Positions 8,540-19,856 of a stretch of 26,274 nucleotides of DNA are shown piece by piece. Each line of letters begins with the position of its first letter. Within the stretch, counting starts at the first letter, position 1. The stretch covers positions 1 through 26,274 of the forward strand of contig JBNGIO010002064.1 in assembly GCA_049999805.1 (NCBI GenBank), read 5' to 3'. The position numbers and the translations under genes are program-made. A model generated the notes under the pieces. That model was not told where the DNA came from, ran no database searches, and saw only the letters and a program-made list of their open reading frames with translations. Origin of the DNA: Folioceros fuciformis (lineage: Eukaryota; Anthocerotophyta; Anthocerotopsida; Anthocerotales).

Positions 8540-9725
8540 CACATATTAACCAATGTAGGCAAAACAAATCAAAGGCCTGCCCTACAAGCCTACTTCTGTA
8601 CGAGTTAGACACCCCTGGCGTGGTTGTGCCATTCAACCAGAACCCCATCGCACGTTCTCTTTCTATGATTACTGGTTCACCAACCTCCTCTCCTTTCTTC
8701 TTTAATACCATTCCATTGCCTTCATGATGAAAAATGTATGACTGAGATTTACTGACCAGTGTGGGCCATGCTCTTCTTGGCTTTCCTACAATGTTCAAGG
8801 GAAAGTTGGGCAGCCGTTCTGCCCTTCTTACTTGTTGAGACACCCCGGGTATTAGAGGAAGGAAGGGTCCCTTCCTTGCTCTAATATCTCATCCACTTGT
8901 TGCTGCGGGGGTTTGGTGCCTACCCTATGCTGCTTGAAGACCTCGACACTGGCCACGTTGGTCCAAAAACTTTGCACTTGGTGTGCATATGAGCCCACTT
9001 GAGCGGTATCAATAATGAATTCGCTCCCCAGCCATCGTCTAAGCTGTTCATAATCCTGCCTGATGGTCTCCCGCTTGTCGAAAGCACCACACATTTTCTA
9101 GCAAATACCAACAATTGGGATTCAACTCTTGCACCAACTGCAGCACTCGTATCACTTCCTCGGCTTGCCTTAGACCACTCCCCGTTCCCTTGCCTGCCCC
9201 AGAAAATGCCTTGCATTCCCAACCTGCTATCACCAGATGCACACGACAGCCCATGGACTCCAACTGTTGTCTCCCTAGCATCTCAATGTCTTCTGAGAGC
9301 CTGCTCTGACACCCGTTCATGGCCGATACAATGAACTGGGTGGGAAAGAATCGCTGCAAATCTTCAACGCGTGCCTTTGCGACTGCATGGGTTTTAGCCT
9401 ATCGTTCTACACAGGTGTATTTTTTTATCCTTATTCTGCATCGCAGCACTGCTTCCAACCCAATGCTGATCCTTGCACACAACTCAACTAGATGGATCCC
9501 TTGATCGGCTGGCTTCCATTGAATCACCTTCTTATCAATGCGAAGCTCCTCTCCCTTGAGCCTTTTTTCCATTTGGTAGGCAACTCTCTGGACACATGCC
9601 CGAGGCCTGCCAAGGCTTTGGCTTCTCATGTCGATTGCGTTCTCTGACCAATGCCTGCTCCAGTTCTTGTGTGGCCCGTATGCACATGCCAGTTCTACTC
9701 TCGTGTGACTCTTGTGTTTCTTCAC
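8540..9725 (-). pseudogene. DNMT3-like cytosine-5 methyltransferase domain of gypsy element B (broken)
   Basis: A nearly complete C5-methyltransferase domain. In order: motif I-like HLVELCARISIGLEAVL (SAM-binding loop, Gly positions partly replaced), motif II-like KKYTCVER, motif IV region VIAGWEC with the presumptive catalytic Cys (codon 9213-9215), motif VI LLENV, then after a one-base frameshift FDKRETIRQDYEQL, motif VIII-like QVGSYAHQVQSFWTN, and after another shift motif IX-like GKPRRAWPTLV and motif X-like RSRLVGQAFDL (8591 downwards). It lies between protease and RT. Glu again replaces the usual Pro before the catalytic Cys. A stop at 9399-9401 and the frameshifts near 9090 and 8850 inactivate it. 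The motif spacing and lack of a long target-recognition domain fit DNMT3-type enzymes. Confidence 0.83.
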
Positions 9726-9759
9726 CCATCATCTCTTGAGTTTCTGTCCACATCTCATC

Positions 9760-10614
9760 TCAATCCAGACTCGATGCCACATAACTACCCAGCGCTGGCA
9801 CATTCCCTGCCTTTGCGCCGCGCCTTCTCATTTCTAAAGGAATTCGGGCTGTCCAAGTGAAATCCCCATTCTGCCACCCTGGTCGATAGAATGCCACCAA
9901 GTGTAATGGGTCCACTCCCGTTGCGAGACCGTGTGTTGTATCAGCCCTAAGCAAGACATCGTAGTTCTCTGCCTTCGACACAAGACAGTGCACTCGTCTT
10001 ATACATGCATCCGGTGTGCCTATTTTGAATTCTATCTGAATTGGCTCTCATGTTACCCCTCATACCCTGGTGCTTGCGGATGTCGCGATTCTTACATGGC
10101 TGGGCCTGATTCTCTCCCCATACAGCTTCAGTTCTTGTTGCACCCGGGATCCCAGCATCATTAGGTTTGCGCCAATGTCTATTAGTACCCGTTCAGGGGC
10201 AAATCCATTGAGCGTGACATGTCTGTCCATATTTTTCACCATTGCAATTCCACCTCTTCCTCTGGATTCAAGTTTCAAATGATCTCCTCACAGGCTTACC
10301 ATCCCAATCACCGTTCCCAATTCATCAACTTCCTTTTTTATCCACGCTTGCATAGCACGCTTGAATGAACTAGTCTGGATCCCAAGATCTCGCAGACTGA
10401 CCATAGGGGCGTTCATGGCCTTTTCAAACAAAATATCAGCATTCGGTTGCTTGCATTGAGCTGGCACAACTGCCTCATCATCTTTCATTTGCCTGAAGGA
10501 ACTTGGCATTCTAGATTGCTGCTTGTCCTCAAACTGCCGACAAAAAACCCTCTTTCCAAAATTCGTGATTTGTGTTTGTGGCTCACTCGTTCTTCCTACT
10601 GTGAGCGCACTCAC
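9760..10614 (-). pseudogene. Gypsy element B protease region and flanking linkers (broken)
   Basis: A linker (10614-10288, containing KKEVDELGTVIGMV) precedes a retroviral-type aspartic protease: VTLNGFAPERVLIDIGANLM, with the active-site triad read as Asp-Ile-Gly (10171-10179) instead of Asp-Ser/Thr-Gly, then LGSRVQQELKLYG. After a stop the frame at 9993-9760 holds NYDVLLRADTTHGL and PLHLVAFYRPGW, probably the protease C-terminus and the linker to the methyltransferase. The Ser/Thr to Ile change would abolish activity in this copy. Confidence 0.7.
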
Positions 10615-10861
10615 ATTTGCCTCGTCGTCTGAGTTGTCTTTATTCCACCCTGGCGTGCACGGTGCAGTGACACACTCATTGCCAATTGTTCCTGTAAGTG
10701 CTGTACTTCACTCAAAAGAGCTATGGGTGTGTAGTTAGCCCTATGCTCTGCTTTCCCACTCTGCTCGTTCACTATCTTAGGCTTGAGTTCGGGGTGCACT
10801 TGCTAGCATGCGGCCTCAATATGTCTTGGTTTGCTGTAAGGCCGTTACACCTCCTTCTCCT

Positions 10862-12175
10862 TTACCCCTCCTGCCCGATAGTCACATGCACTAACTCGGT
10901 GTGCTCCTCTGCACTTCGAGCATTTGCTGGCATTTTGCTCACCACAGCACTGTTGACTGATCTCTCCTTTGAGGGTGAAAATCTTCTCAGCCCAGCTAAC
11001 TGTGTCTGCTCGCGATATGTGTCCCTACGGCCAACCTTCGAGGTGCTAGTTGTTCCGGAATGCCCTCTGCCTACATGATGCTCCTCCCAGTAAGCATTGG
11101 TTACTGCATCACCTTTCATCACTCGCTCAACCATCTCATAAGCCTGCTCCAGCTCATAATTTGCTCCATGTAACATGTGTAGGAAGTTGGTGATCACTCT
11201 CCGCAGTCAACCAGGAAGTGCTATGATGTATATTTGTGCTGCCTCATGCATTCTTTTTGCCTTGTTGTCCTTCACTAGCTGTCGGAGCCTTAGATACATT
11301 GACCGAAGAGGTTCTTTTGGCTTGATAACAAACTTGGACAGCTCTTGGATTTTTTCAATGGACGAGACCGGAAACATCTCAGCAAAAGAGTGAAACATCT
11401 CATCCACCAAGCACGTTACCATCTCTTAGGGTCTTGCAACTCTTGCTTCATCATCATCTTCTTTGAGTGACTTGCCCATTCTTCTGGTCCTGACCAGCAC
11501 TCGTGCATTCTCCATGATCTTCTCCTTGGAAGCTGGATAACAGGTGAGTGCTTCTCCAGCTAGAAACGTGCTCATCTTTTGAGCGCCATCTTCGGCATGA
11601 ATTCCGACTTGCACTTCAGTACCATTTCATCTAGCGACCACTTGAACTTTTCCTCGAAGTATGCCAGTGACATGCTGTCATGCCTACCAGTGAGCACATC
11701 ATTCTTGCTCAAGACTGGCTCTTGGTCCATTCTTCCTACCACCCGGCTAGAATCCCCAATCCAACGTCCTTATTAGACTGTGACTCTAGTGAAATCACCC
11801 ACTGTTCTTGTGAATGGATGGATACGAACTTGCCTGTGTCTCGATCTGCTGCACCGGAGTAGCTTCGTTTGTTCACCCAAACGCAACACCACCATCTTCA
11901 GTCCCAGCCCCTGCGAGACACTATGTATGGCATCTTATCAAAATCTACGTTAGCACCTTCCTGAGTCCAGTGGCCAACCACAATATCAAATCGATTGCCT
12001 CTATCCACAATCGCTGCCACAATTCCTCAGCTGTGATGTTTAGTAACTCGGCTAGTTCGCTGATGGGTCCTCCGACAAACACTTGTGAGAAGTTCATGCT
12101 CACTTGAAGCATGCTCAGATTCCTAATTGTCTTTGTCGCTTTCCGTGCACCGCTGACACTCCTCTTCATCGTCAT
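10862..12175 (-). pseudogene. Gypsy element B gag with zinc knuckle (broken)
   Basis: Capsid-type gag. The core frame 11614-10862 is interrupted only by stops at 11426-11428 and 11207-11209; it has MSTFLAGEALTCYPASKEKI, MVTCLVDEMFHSFAEMFP, ELSKFVIKPKEPLRSMYLRL and FLHMLHGANYELEQAYEMVE, typical of retrotransposon gag helices. Upstream, 12175-11945 (LAELLNITAEELWQRLWIEA) and the interval to 11615 carry the N-terminal part. A zinc knuckle of form CX2CX3HX4C is at 10884-10922 in a neighbouring frame, so a frameshift lies before it. Confidence 0.75.
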
Positions 12176-12180
12176 TCACA

Positions 12181-12736
12181 CCTACAGAGGGACTGCTTGA
12201 TGTGAAAATGCTCTGTGCTAATTGCCAAATATCTCCTTCAAAGCTTTGACAATTCCCGGATCATTGCCTTCCAAAGGGACCTCGCCTGGCTGTGCTTACT
12301 CACGAACATCGAGCAGTCCACCCATTAGGGTAGGGCGGCTGCTCTTTATCTTTACTAGCACCGACTTAACATATTATGGTGATTATCCGTGAATCGTGCC
12401 TCTATTTGATCTCCCAGGATCCTCGTCCTACTTCTATATTATCTATTCCGGTCAGGCTTATAAGAACATACCTATGTGTGGTTCTGAACACTACCACCCA
12501 CTTGCCCCATCATGACAAACCCCTTGTGTTGGAGTGACCTGCCTTTATCGCATAGATAATTCCGGATTGCCAAAACTAATGGCTAAACATGGGCTACATT
12601 TTGGGTCTCATGGTAAACTCCGACCTTGAACACCTTCTCGACTTGGCACATTGGGTTTGGCTTCATAAGAACCTAATCTTAAGTGAGGAGGGGTTTGGCC
12701 TCATGTAAACCCTCTCTTGAGTGAGGAGTAAAAGGA
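12181..12736. other. Non-coding sequence upstream of gypsy element B gag
   Basis: No coding frame recognised. By position it should include the 5' leader and perhaps the 5' LTR of element B, but with one copy in the window no LTR boundary, primer-binding site or target-site duplication could be established. It contains the imperfect palindrome at 12672-12741. Confidence 0.4.
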
Positions 12737-12741
12737 TTAGG
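12672..12741. repeat. Imperfect inverted repeat
   Basis: Outer arms CCTAATC / GATTAGG and inner arms GGGTTT / AAACCC around a centre near 12701. The word agtgaggag is also directly repeated (12682-12690, 12720-12728). It could fold as a long imperfect hairpin and may be an LTR or MITE end. Confidence 0.5.
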
Positions 12742-13564
12742 AAAACTTGTTTGGAAGTCGACTTCTACTAGCTGGAACGTTTTTTTTAATGGTGAGGAAT
12801 AAATAGTAAGCAACAGCAGCATTGACTATGACTATCAAGATGGTCTTCCTTGGAGTGGCAAAATCATGGGCAATTTCTAATGGCCCTTGGCAACGTGTAC
12901 GATGGAATACTTCTACAAGCGTATAGGCCAAAAACGTATTTTTAGGGCATGAGTTGCACTGGAATGCAGGGCACAAGTTGCTCGAAGTTGTCCTGTGCTG
13001 TCCAAATTCGTGAAGGTTACGTACGTAGTATTTAGTCCTGTTATTAAGAGTGGGGAAGCTCCGCGCGGGGTTCGAGGTTTCGTTATAGGCACTCCGCACT
13101 CCTATGAAGGACATTTGGATAAAACCTTCTTCTGTGTGCGCCGGATGTGGGTATCTTGCTGTCAGCTACGACTTGATATGTTTTTTGGGAAGCCAGGTCC
13201 GATTTTGGAAAGTTAGGCAACTAGAGCAAAATGCAAGCACTCTGACCAGTTCCCAGTACGAATAGAAAAATTCGGGACACCACAAATCCAGAACAACAAC
13301 CCTCAAGGTTCATGTCCCTCTCGACCTTAGGTGAGAGGCTGTGAACCATTGAGAGAAGGACTTCACGACAATGTTGTGCTTGAAGATCAAGTTGTGCTTG
13401 TCCTTGGTCTTCTGGGACATCACTGCCCCACAAATCCATGTATACATCCGTCTTGTTCATGTGATGGACTAAATCAGAAAAACTTTTCTCACATCGTGGA
13501 CATCCACAGCAATGTTGTTGATGGCGTTAAGAAACTTCTTGCATAGAAACACCTCCATCCAGGA
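12737..13564. other. Intergenic region 3' of the SVIP-like gene
   Basis: No recognisable coding region. Short open frames on both strands (for example minus 13114-12737 and 13460-13221) match nothing I know. The part next to 13564 probably holds the 3' UTR of the minus-strand SVIP-like gene; the rest may be retroelement-derived. Confidence 0.4.
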
Positions 13565-14071
13565 TCATCCAACTTGCCACTGCCAAGGAAAGGCGCAACA
13601 AGTTAGGGAATGTCTCAAGATACGGAAGGAATTTTCACAAGTACCTGAGATGCTGCGCGCATATTGCGTATGTCAACAACCTCCTGAGGGTGCAAACCTA
13701 CCCGGAGAGCAGGCTCGCCTCGATTCGGAGGAGGAGCAGGTTTCGAAGCAGCTTCGATGGCCTTCCGAGCAGCTTTCCCTCCAGGAGATTTGTCGAAAGC
13801 ATCAAGGCTGTCAATCAGTAAAGCCACGCTCAGTCTACACAATGCTCACGCATTTGTTGTATCGCACCTTGACATCCTGCCAAGTGCAAGTGCCAGTTTG
13901 CTCCTGACTCAAATACAGAATGCAACTTGCCACAGTTGACTAGGACACAAGCAGCCTGCACCGTTTCTGTGCTGCTTCTGCTGCTTTGGCTCTAGCATCA
14001 GCGATGCTTGCCTCCTCTGCCTCCAGATCGACGTCCTTGTCCCCCCGAAAGCAAGAGCACAAACCCCCCAT
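13565..14071 (-). CDS. SVIP-like small p97/CDC48-interacting protein (3 exons, 76 aa)
   Basis: Small protein expected to bind the AAA+ ATPase CDC48/p97 and tie it to membranes. Exons on the minus strand: 14071-13962, 13807-13702, 13579-13565. Frames close exactly (phase 2, then phase 0) with GT-AG introns. The N-terminus MGGLCSCF has Gly2 and Cys5/Cys7, suited to N-myristoylation and palmitoylation. Residues 26-37 (ARAKAAEAAQKR) hold the VCP-interacting motif RX5AAX2R exactly. The C-terminus is FDKSPGGKAARKA...NRGEPALRWQVG, the ending I recall for the plant family. Human SVIP starts similarly (MGLCFPC), also with this motif. The terminal exon encodes only WQVG and stop. It lies head-to-tail downstream of AKR2, 483 bp away. 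Membrane inhibition of ERAD is known for animal SVIP; the plant role is inference. Confidence 0.85.
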
Positions 14072-14554
14072 TTCGTCGCTTTCAGGGTGGAATAAACACA
14101 GGGAACACCGCGAATTTACAGGCGGATCCTACAATCGAAACGTATGCCCAACAAAGGCCAAGTTGAACAGGATGCCCAGCGTCGCCAGATAAAAGGATTT
14201 CATGACCCGAAGAACCCTTCAGGGCCAGCAGAACTTCAACATTTTTCGCCAGTGACTGAACATCTGTCGATTAGGGTTAAGGTACACATACGAAATAGTG
14301 TAATAATTCAACTTCGGAAGGACTACTGGCAAATGGGACCGACGAAGTCCGATGGAGTGAAGTACAACTAACTCTTAAGCGGCAGACGGCATTCAAGCAG
14401 AATCGGCAGCCACATCGAGCTGTCAAAACAGAGATGAGACAGAGTGAATTGAGTAATGTACTGTCCTTAGCGCTGTATGTCAACCAATATAGCTACCTAC
14501 GTGACGACCTCCAGCGAGAATCTCCATGACAGTGATCACTACGATGTACACTTC
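14072..14554. other. Intergenic: AKR2 3' UTR and SVIP-like promoter
   Basis: 483 bp between two minus-strand genes. No further gene seen. It must contain the AKR2 polyadenylation region and the SVIP-like promoter; no clear TATA box or AATAAA signal could be assigned. Confidence 0.5.
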
Positions 14555-16882
14555 TCACAAAAAGGCATCTTTCTCTAGCAGCTTCAACACATCCTTTTGG
14601 TTGTTGAGCTTAGCAACATCAATGGCAGTCTTGTTGTCCAAGTTCCTCAACGTTCTGCATTCAGAAAGCATCAAGTCTCAGGCACCACTGTAAAACCTCA
14701 CATGCAACTGAAGGACACTCATAAACTGTGGGTTTCACTTACACGGCAGCCCCGTTCTTCAGCAGCAGCTCAACACATTCCTTGCGCCCATAACCAGCTG
14801 CGTAGTGCAAAGCTGTGTTGCTGTTCTTGTCAAGGGCATCCACAGCTGCTCCAGCTTCCAATAGAACTTCAGCGCACTGAAGCTGTGAACCGAACACACC
14901 ACTCCAACTACCATGTCAGTGGCAAAAATGGCAGTAGGAACAAGGATCTGCTACCTCTCCAGCATCGAAAGAAGAAACTTAAGGCCAAAACTCACTTCAC
15001 CATAACCACAGGCGAAATGCAAAGCTGTCCTTCCTTCAGAGTCCTTCTCATCCTTATTGGCACCACCAGCAAGGAGGGTCTTCAAGGCCTGTTCACCAGA
15101 CAGGACAGACCCAAAAGTTAGAAGAAACATGAGTCTGTAGACCAGAAAGCAGGCAGAGAATTGTAAGGAACTGTTCTGACAGAGATGACGAGGACTACCT
15201 CCACGTCTCCAGTGCTAGCTGTAAGATGGACAGTAAGTTCGTCCTCTTCCTCATCTCCAGCATCATCAACTTCCTCTAGAGCACCATCCGTGGGTAAACC
15301 AAACGGCATGCCTTCAGCACCAGGAGCACCAACACCCATAGCTCGCCCTAGCTTGCTGAGCACCACGGGATCATTCCAGTACCTGCAGGGTGCAAACAAG
15401 AAAGGGTGTGAGCAAGAAGCCACCCCCCCAGAGACAAAGACAGCACAAACGAGAGAACACAGAAAAACCGACGACTTCCACTTTGCCCCATACTTCATCA
15501 TGGCCGCTGGACCTCCAGTCTCTATCTCCTCAAGGACGGGCTTGAGAGTTGGGTCTTCTCTGACTTGTGCCATACGAGCCTCAAGCTGCTCCTTGTTTGC
15601 AGGGTTTGATATATTTTGCAGCATACCGGACATCGCTGGATCCTGCAAGTGAAACAAAACTCCGTCAGAAAGAAGATCTGCACGGCACAACAAATGAGAT
15701 AGCGACGTTCACACCACGCCTCACCTGCATCAGTGCATTCCCAAGTCGCTCAGCCATAGTCATAAACTGAGGGTTCTGCATAACTTGCTGCATTGCGTTT
15801 ATGTACTGGTTGGAGTCAAGTTGAGGAACACCGTCTGTCCCGACAGTGTGCACCGATCGTTGCAGTTGCTGTGCCATCTGGCTGAAGGCAGGGTCCTTCG
15901 CAATCTGCTCTGCCATCTCTTTGATGCTCGGATCCTTCAATTTAGACATACGATTGAATCAGGATGACTAAGTCCAGTTCGTGCCAAGTGAGCGACGAGT
16001 TCGCTCATGACACACCGAGCTGAACACTTTGAGCACGGGGAGATTTAAGATTCGTTCACAGGCTACATCCTCGAGAAGGAGGAACAACGGAAGGACCAAA
16101 ACTCACATTTAAAAGTCCCGTCATAGCAGAGAAGTCGAAAGGATTTGACGTTATCGAGGGCTGTGCAGCAGCACCAGCACCAGCACCAGCAGCAGCAGGG
16201 GCAGGGGCAGGAGCACTGGAGGCCGAGTTCCCCTCATGGGCGTCACTGGTCTCGGGCTTTTTCTCTGGGAATACAAAGCCATCACAGGAATTAAAACGAA
16301 TCGCATTCAACTTCAATCGCCACTTTCCTCATTATACAAGCCATCCCACACCGCAATCTGCACTTTGCGCTCTGCCTCTGAGCTAGAGCCGAGAAAGAAC
16401 ACGTTAGAATGGGCGATCGAATAACCTAACTCATATCTGCCACAGCCAGCAAGCGGGGAAGCAAGAATCTCATAAACAAAACCAATGGCAAAATTGGCAG
16501 CTCATCGGCAAAGCTGAAGTTCAGAGAAATCATCTGACAGCTGAAGAAAATCCTCCCACGAAGAGGAATTCACGGATGAAAACCAAGAAACCGATACAGT
16601 CATCAATCATTGGATCAGCCCCGTCCTGGAGACATGACGGTAGCCATAAAGACGGACCAGAAACGATTCCAATGCACCGACACAGTGTCCTAAACATCCA
16701 GAATCCTCACCACAGGCAGCCAGCCGGCAAGACAGAGGCACCCCAGGGTTCTGCGAAAACTGCGCAACCTAGCTACTAGGAGGAGCAAGAGCAGAAGGAG
16801 CAGCACAAGAGGAACAGGAATCCATGAGCAGCAACCACAGACGAGAGAGGGAGACAGATTTGACACCTCCAGTACTGGCCAT
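14555..16882 (-). CDS. AKR2: AKR2-type ankyrin-repeat protein, chloroplast outer-envelope targeting factor (8 exons, 349 aa)
   Basis: Cytosolic chaperone that binds signal- and tail-anchored outer-envelope proteins and delivers them to chloroplasts (known for Arabidopsis AKR2A/B, about 342 aa). Minus-strand exons: 16882-16867, 16264-16107, 15934-15725, 15642-15494, 15382-15199, 15088-14996, 14882-14743, 14654-14555. All introns are GT-AG and every phase closes. The start MASTG sits in a good context (gcgccATGG) and the first coding exon is only 16 nt, before a 602-bp intron. Residues 1-60 are Ala/Pro-rich and disordered. Residues 59-178 hold the Sti1/DP-like helices ([35 protein letters not shown]). 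An acidic linker ([13 protein letters not shown]) is at about 213-227. Ankyrin repeats fill about 228-349, with [11 protein letters not shown] and [13 protein letters not shown], the loops reported to contact chloroplast lipids, intact. It ends in the family's LLEKDAFL. Confidence 0.94.
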
Positions 16883-17317
16883 GGCGCTGACGGCTGTTGC
16901 ACGCTTGCTAGACGGAGAACAACTACTCGTAGCGCGATCCTCAGCACGACGTTGCGGTGCCACCGCTTGAACGTCTCGTCTGACCTTAGACCTACAGGGT
17001 TCGTATCGGCTTTTAGCCAGGAAAGAGTTGCGATTTAGACGGCGTCTGATTTTGATGGCGCGGAGCGAACTGGGGATTGGACATGATCCCTCGACCGGTG
17101 CCACGTCTGATATAAGCATTATCATCTTCACCATTTGGAAGCATAAATTCGGAAAAGGCGTCCCAGGACGTAGCGGAACTGTGAGACGGACAGTGTCCGA
17201 TTTCCCGGCTGCCACATCGAAAGAGTTATAAAATGCCGCCACATCGACAGCTGTACACGTGAGTCTCTTTCACAAGATGAGGAGCCAATTGGTGCTCCAG
17301 TAAGCATATCCCTGGCA
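16883..17317. other. Intergenic: WD40 gene 3' UTR and AKR2 promoter
   Basis: 435 bp between two minus-strand genes. Nothing coding is recognised; the open frames here are antisense or out-of-frame shadows. Confidence 0.5.
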
Positions 17318-19856
17318 TCATCCGCCAGGTTGCTGGACACATTCCCCCACGAAGACGCTTCCAGACTCGCACCACCCGACCAGGACGTCCGATTTTGCCT
17401 TCTGCTTACGTACAGTACAAGGGAAAGGAAGCCGTCAGGCACAGGCCATAAGCTCTGCCAGTGTTTCAATTTTATCACCATGCCACCTTGAATCCTGGGT
17501 TTTGGATACTTACCGAGCAAGTTGTCGTCTCCATGCTCAGCCACCGCGAGTCACCCCGAAAACCAAACAACTGGCCCATTTCGCCTCCTACAGGATTCCA
17601 TCGTCCACAAACGGTCTGCAAGCAAGTCACGTGGAGCATCAACGCATCTCATCTCTTTTGTAGGATAAATGCAAAAACATTGAGGCTGAGGCAATTACTT
17701 CGTAGTCAAGACCGTGAACATAGAGATGATTGGGGCTAACTGCTGAGAACGAGAGACCCATGATCTGCGAACACGATTTCAACTATCATCGACCTCGAAA
17801 TAGCGACTGATGCCAAGGTACACAGAATCCATGACGGTTGTCCTCATCATGAAAAGAGGGGTACCTCGTACTTCAAGCAGTTTGTCCACCTCGCTGATGC
17901 ACTCCACCTAACATTTAGTGCTACAAGGTTAGCTGATAAATTCCTGGGGTTTTCAGCCTACAACGCATGGCCCGACCGAGGGCTTGCTTTAAATCACACA
18001 AACCATGACTACCCGCACCTTCGGGGATCAATAACTGTTGCAGTGCGACATGCGCCTCCAGCAGCCAACAGTCCATTGCAGGAGCTACTGAGAGCATAGA
18101 GAGGGTGTCCACTGTAAGCACTAACAACGGTTTGCACCAATCCTCCGCGTTCACTTACTCTTAGATCCCAGACAGTCAACTGCACAAAGAAAACCGAACT
18201 ACGTCAACAACTATGGAAGAATCAACTTTGATGTTGAAATGTGCATTCTACTTTGATGCCGGACAAACAAAGATTCATGCATGCTGTACATAGGACAGTC
18301 ATTATCGCACCTGAGGGCCCCCCGCCACAGCAAACGTTGAGGAAAATCCTGTGCCAAACAGGCCACCCCGAAGAAACGTGAGCGCTGCTGGTTGCTGGAG
18401 GCTGATTGCCAAAAAACAGATAGAAAGTGGCTGTTTAGAGGACGAATGCAGTGGGAGCAAACTCATACATTTTACCACCAGAAGCAGTAAGGTCACAGCT
18501 TACCAACTTACGTGCGCAGAGTACGAACATGGATATCCTTGTCATAAACATCAATGGTCTTTGCGAAGCCCCGTGCAACCACAGCCTTGAATTGACATCA
18601 TAACGTCAGCACAAAAGTATAAAGCCTGAAGCTTCTGAAACAAGAATTGTACATCTGGACAAACGCCTTACCAGCGTAGGTTGGCCCTCAGCGAAGGCTA
18701 GGCCAGCCCAGCTGCCTTCTCCGACTCCAGCATCTTGAGGTACGACGGTGTAACCTATAGTAAAATGAGTTAGCAAAGAGCTGTTTGAGGAGGTGCAACA
18801 GCTAGTAAACAAAAAGAACTTGCCCTCCATCACAAGTAACCTTGAGTAGGGACATCGAGACGATTGACCATGAGACAACCATAAGAGTCCACAGAGCCGA
18901 GCATAAGACCTCCATCGTCTGTAGAAGGAGAAACAGTGAACAAGAAGAATAACATCTTTGCAGGCAGACTGAAAAACAATAAAAGAAGCAAAGCTTACAG
19001 GAACATCCCGTAAGTGCCACACTCTGTATTTCAGCACGGTGGGAATACTGATCAAGTGCCCACGTCTCCAGACTCTGTGACCAACATAAACTGGAATAAG
19101 AAATGGAATAAAGAATAACGGAAGGAGAATCCATACATGGGCTCTTCTCTGTCATAGAGACTCGCAGGCGCATAACACACAAGAACCAGACATTCTGGGG
19201 ATCGAGAAAACCTGCGCCACTGCAGGTACGAGCAAATCCTCCTTTCCTTTCTGAACAGCAGCACTGGATAGTGGTACCTGCAAAACAGGGACTGACATGT
19301 CAGCAGTCCCGTCAACTGCACTGTAAAGTAGAGAAAGGGAGAAGAGTCCTACCTTGAAGCCGTAAAGGTGGATTCCGGAAGCGAAGTAAGCGGTGCAAAA
19401 CAAGCTGCCTTCGTTGTCAATCTGTAGACCACATGAATGTGAGCTGGCTAGCCTGCCCACCTAAGTACCACCGAGTTCTTGGACGCACGCCGCGAGGGGT
19501 AAGTGGAGGCTTACATGCACAGCCAGGCGACGCGAATACGGGTATGCAGGAGAAGGATAATCGAGGAGATGAGAAGGCAAAGTGGCCCGCTGCAGCGATC
19601 GCATGCGCAACGCCATTCCCGGCAACGCGGCCTTCCCATGTGCCCTCACTCTTTCCTTCGTGCGCAACAACACATAGAAAACCCAAGGGGTTAAGTTGTA
19701 ACGGCACTCGTATCGGATTCGAAGGTGGAGGGAAAGTCCGGCACGCTGCTGGGATACTTGTGGTGCATCGCCCTTGCGCGGAAGTGTGGACGAGACTGGA
19801 CTTAGCTGAGATCTTGCAGCTGCGGCTGTGGCGTGGGGTTGTTGCGCTGTGGCCAT
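17318..19856 (-). CDS. WD40-repeat protein of a conserved plant family (about 14 exons, 388 aa)
   Basis: Beta-propeller protein of unknown function. Minus-strand exons: 19856-19683, 19421-19353, 19277-19212, 19074-18999, 18918-18841, 18754-18672, 18585-18512, 18401-18311, 18179-18019, 17907-17865, 17764-17699, 17615-17514, 17401-17318. Frames close at every junction. Words matching the plant family as I remember it: IDNEGSLFCTAYFASGIHLY, SHRAEIQSVAL, LMLGSVDSYG, VPQDAGVGEGSWAGLAF, TIDVYDKDIHVRTL, LTVWDLRVSERGG, LYALSSSCNGLLAAGG, TATVIDPRRWSA, HLYVHGLDYE, FGFRGDSRWL and the tail DVLVGWCESGSVFVGE. Thirteen exons are listed; an optional 12-nt exon at 19137-19148 would keep the frame. Exon 1 (58 aa, Ala/Ser-rich, ending YNLTPW before donor GTTTTC) is the weakest part. 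It is divergent from the gene at 19974. Confidence 0.85.

Larger units (their letters stand above)
7917..12180 (-). mobile_element. Gypsy element B with DNMT3-like domain, 5' part
   Basis: Minus-strand Ty3/gypsy element related to but diverged from element A. From right to left it has gag, a zinc knuckle, an aspartic protease, a DNMT3-like domain, a linker and the first part of RT, which is lost just before the first catalytic motif near 7960. RNase H, integrase and 3' LTR are missing. Stops and frameshifts occur throughout. It supplies the order upstream of RT that element A lacks in this window. Confidence 0.87.

Noticed and set aside
15185-15652. 155-codon Ser/Thr-rich plus-strand frame
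   Set aside because: Antisense to AKR2 exons 4 and 5 and the intron between them.
19137-19148. 12-nt microexon (Arg-Arg-Ala-His) in the WD40 gene
   Set aside because: It has splice signals and keeps the frame, but joining the flanking exons directly also works and gives a simpler model. Needs transcript data.
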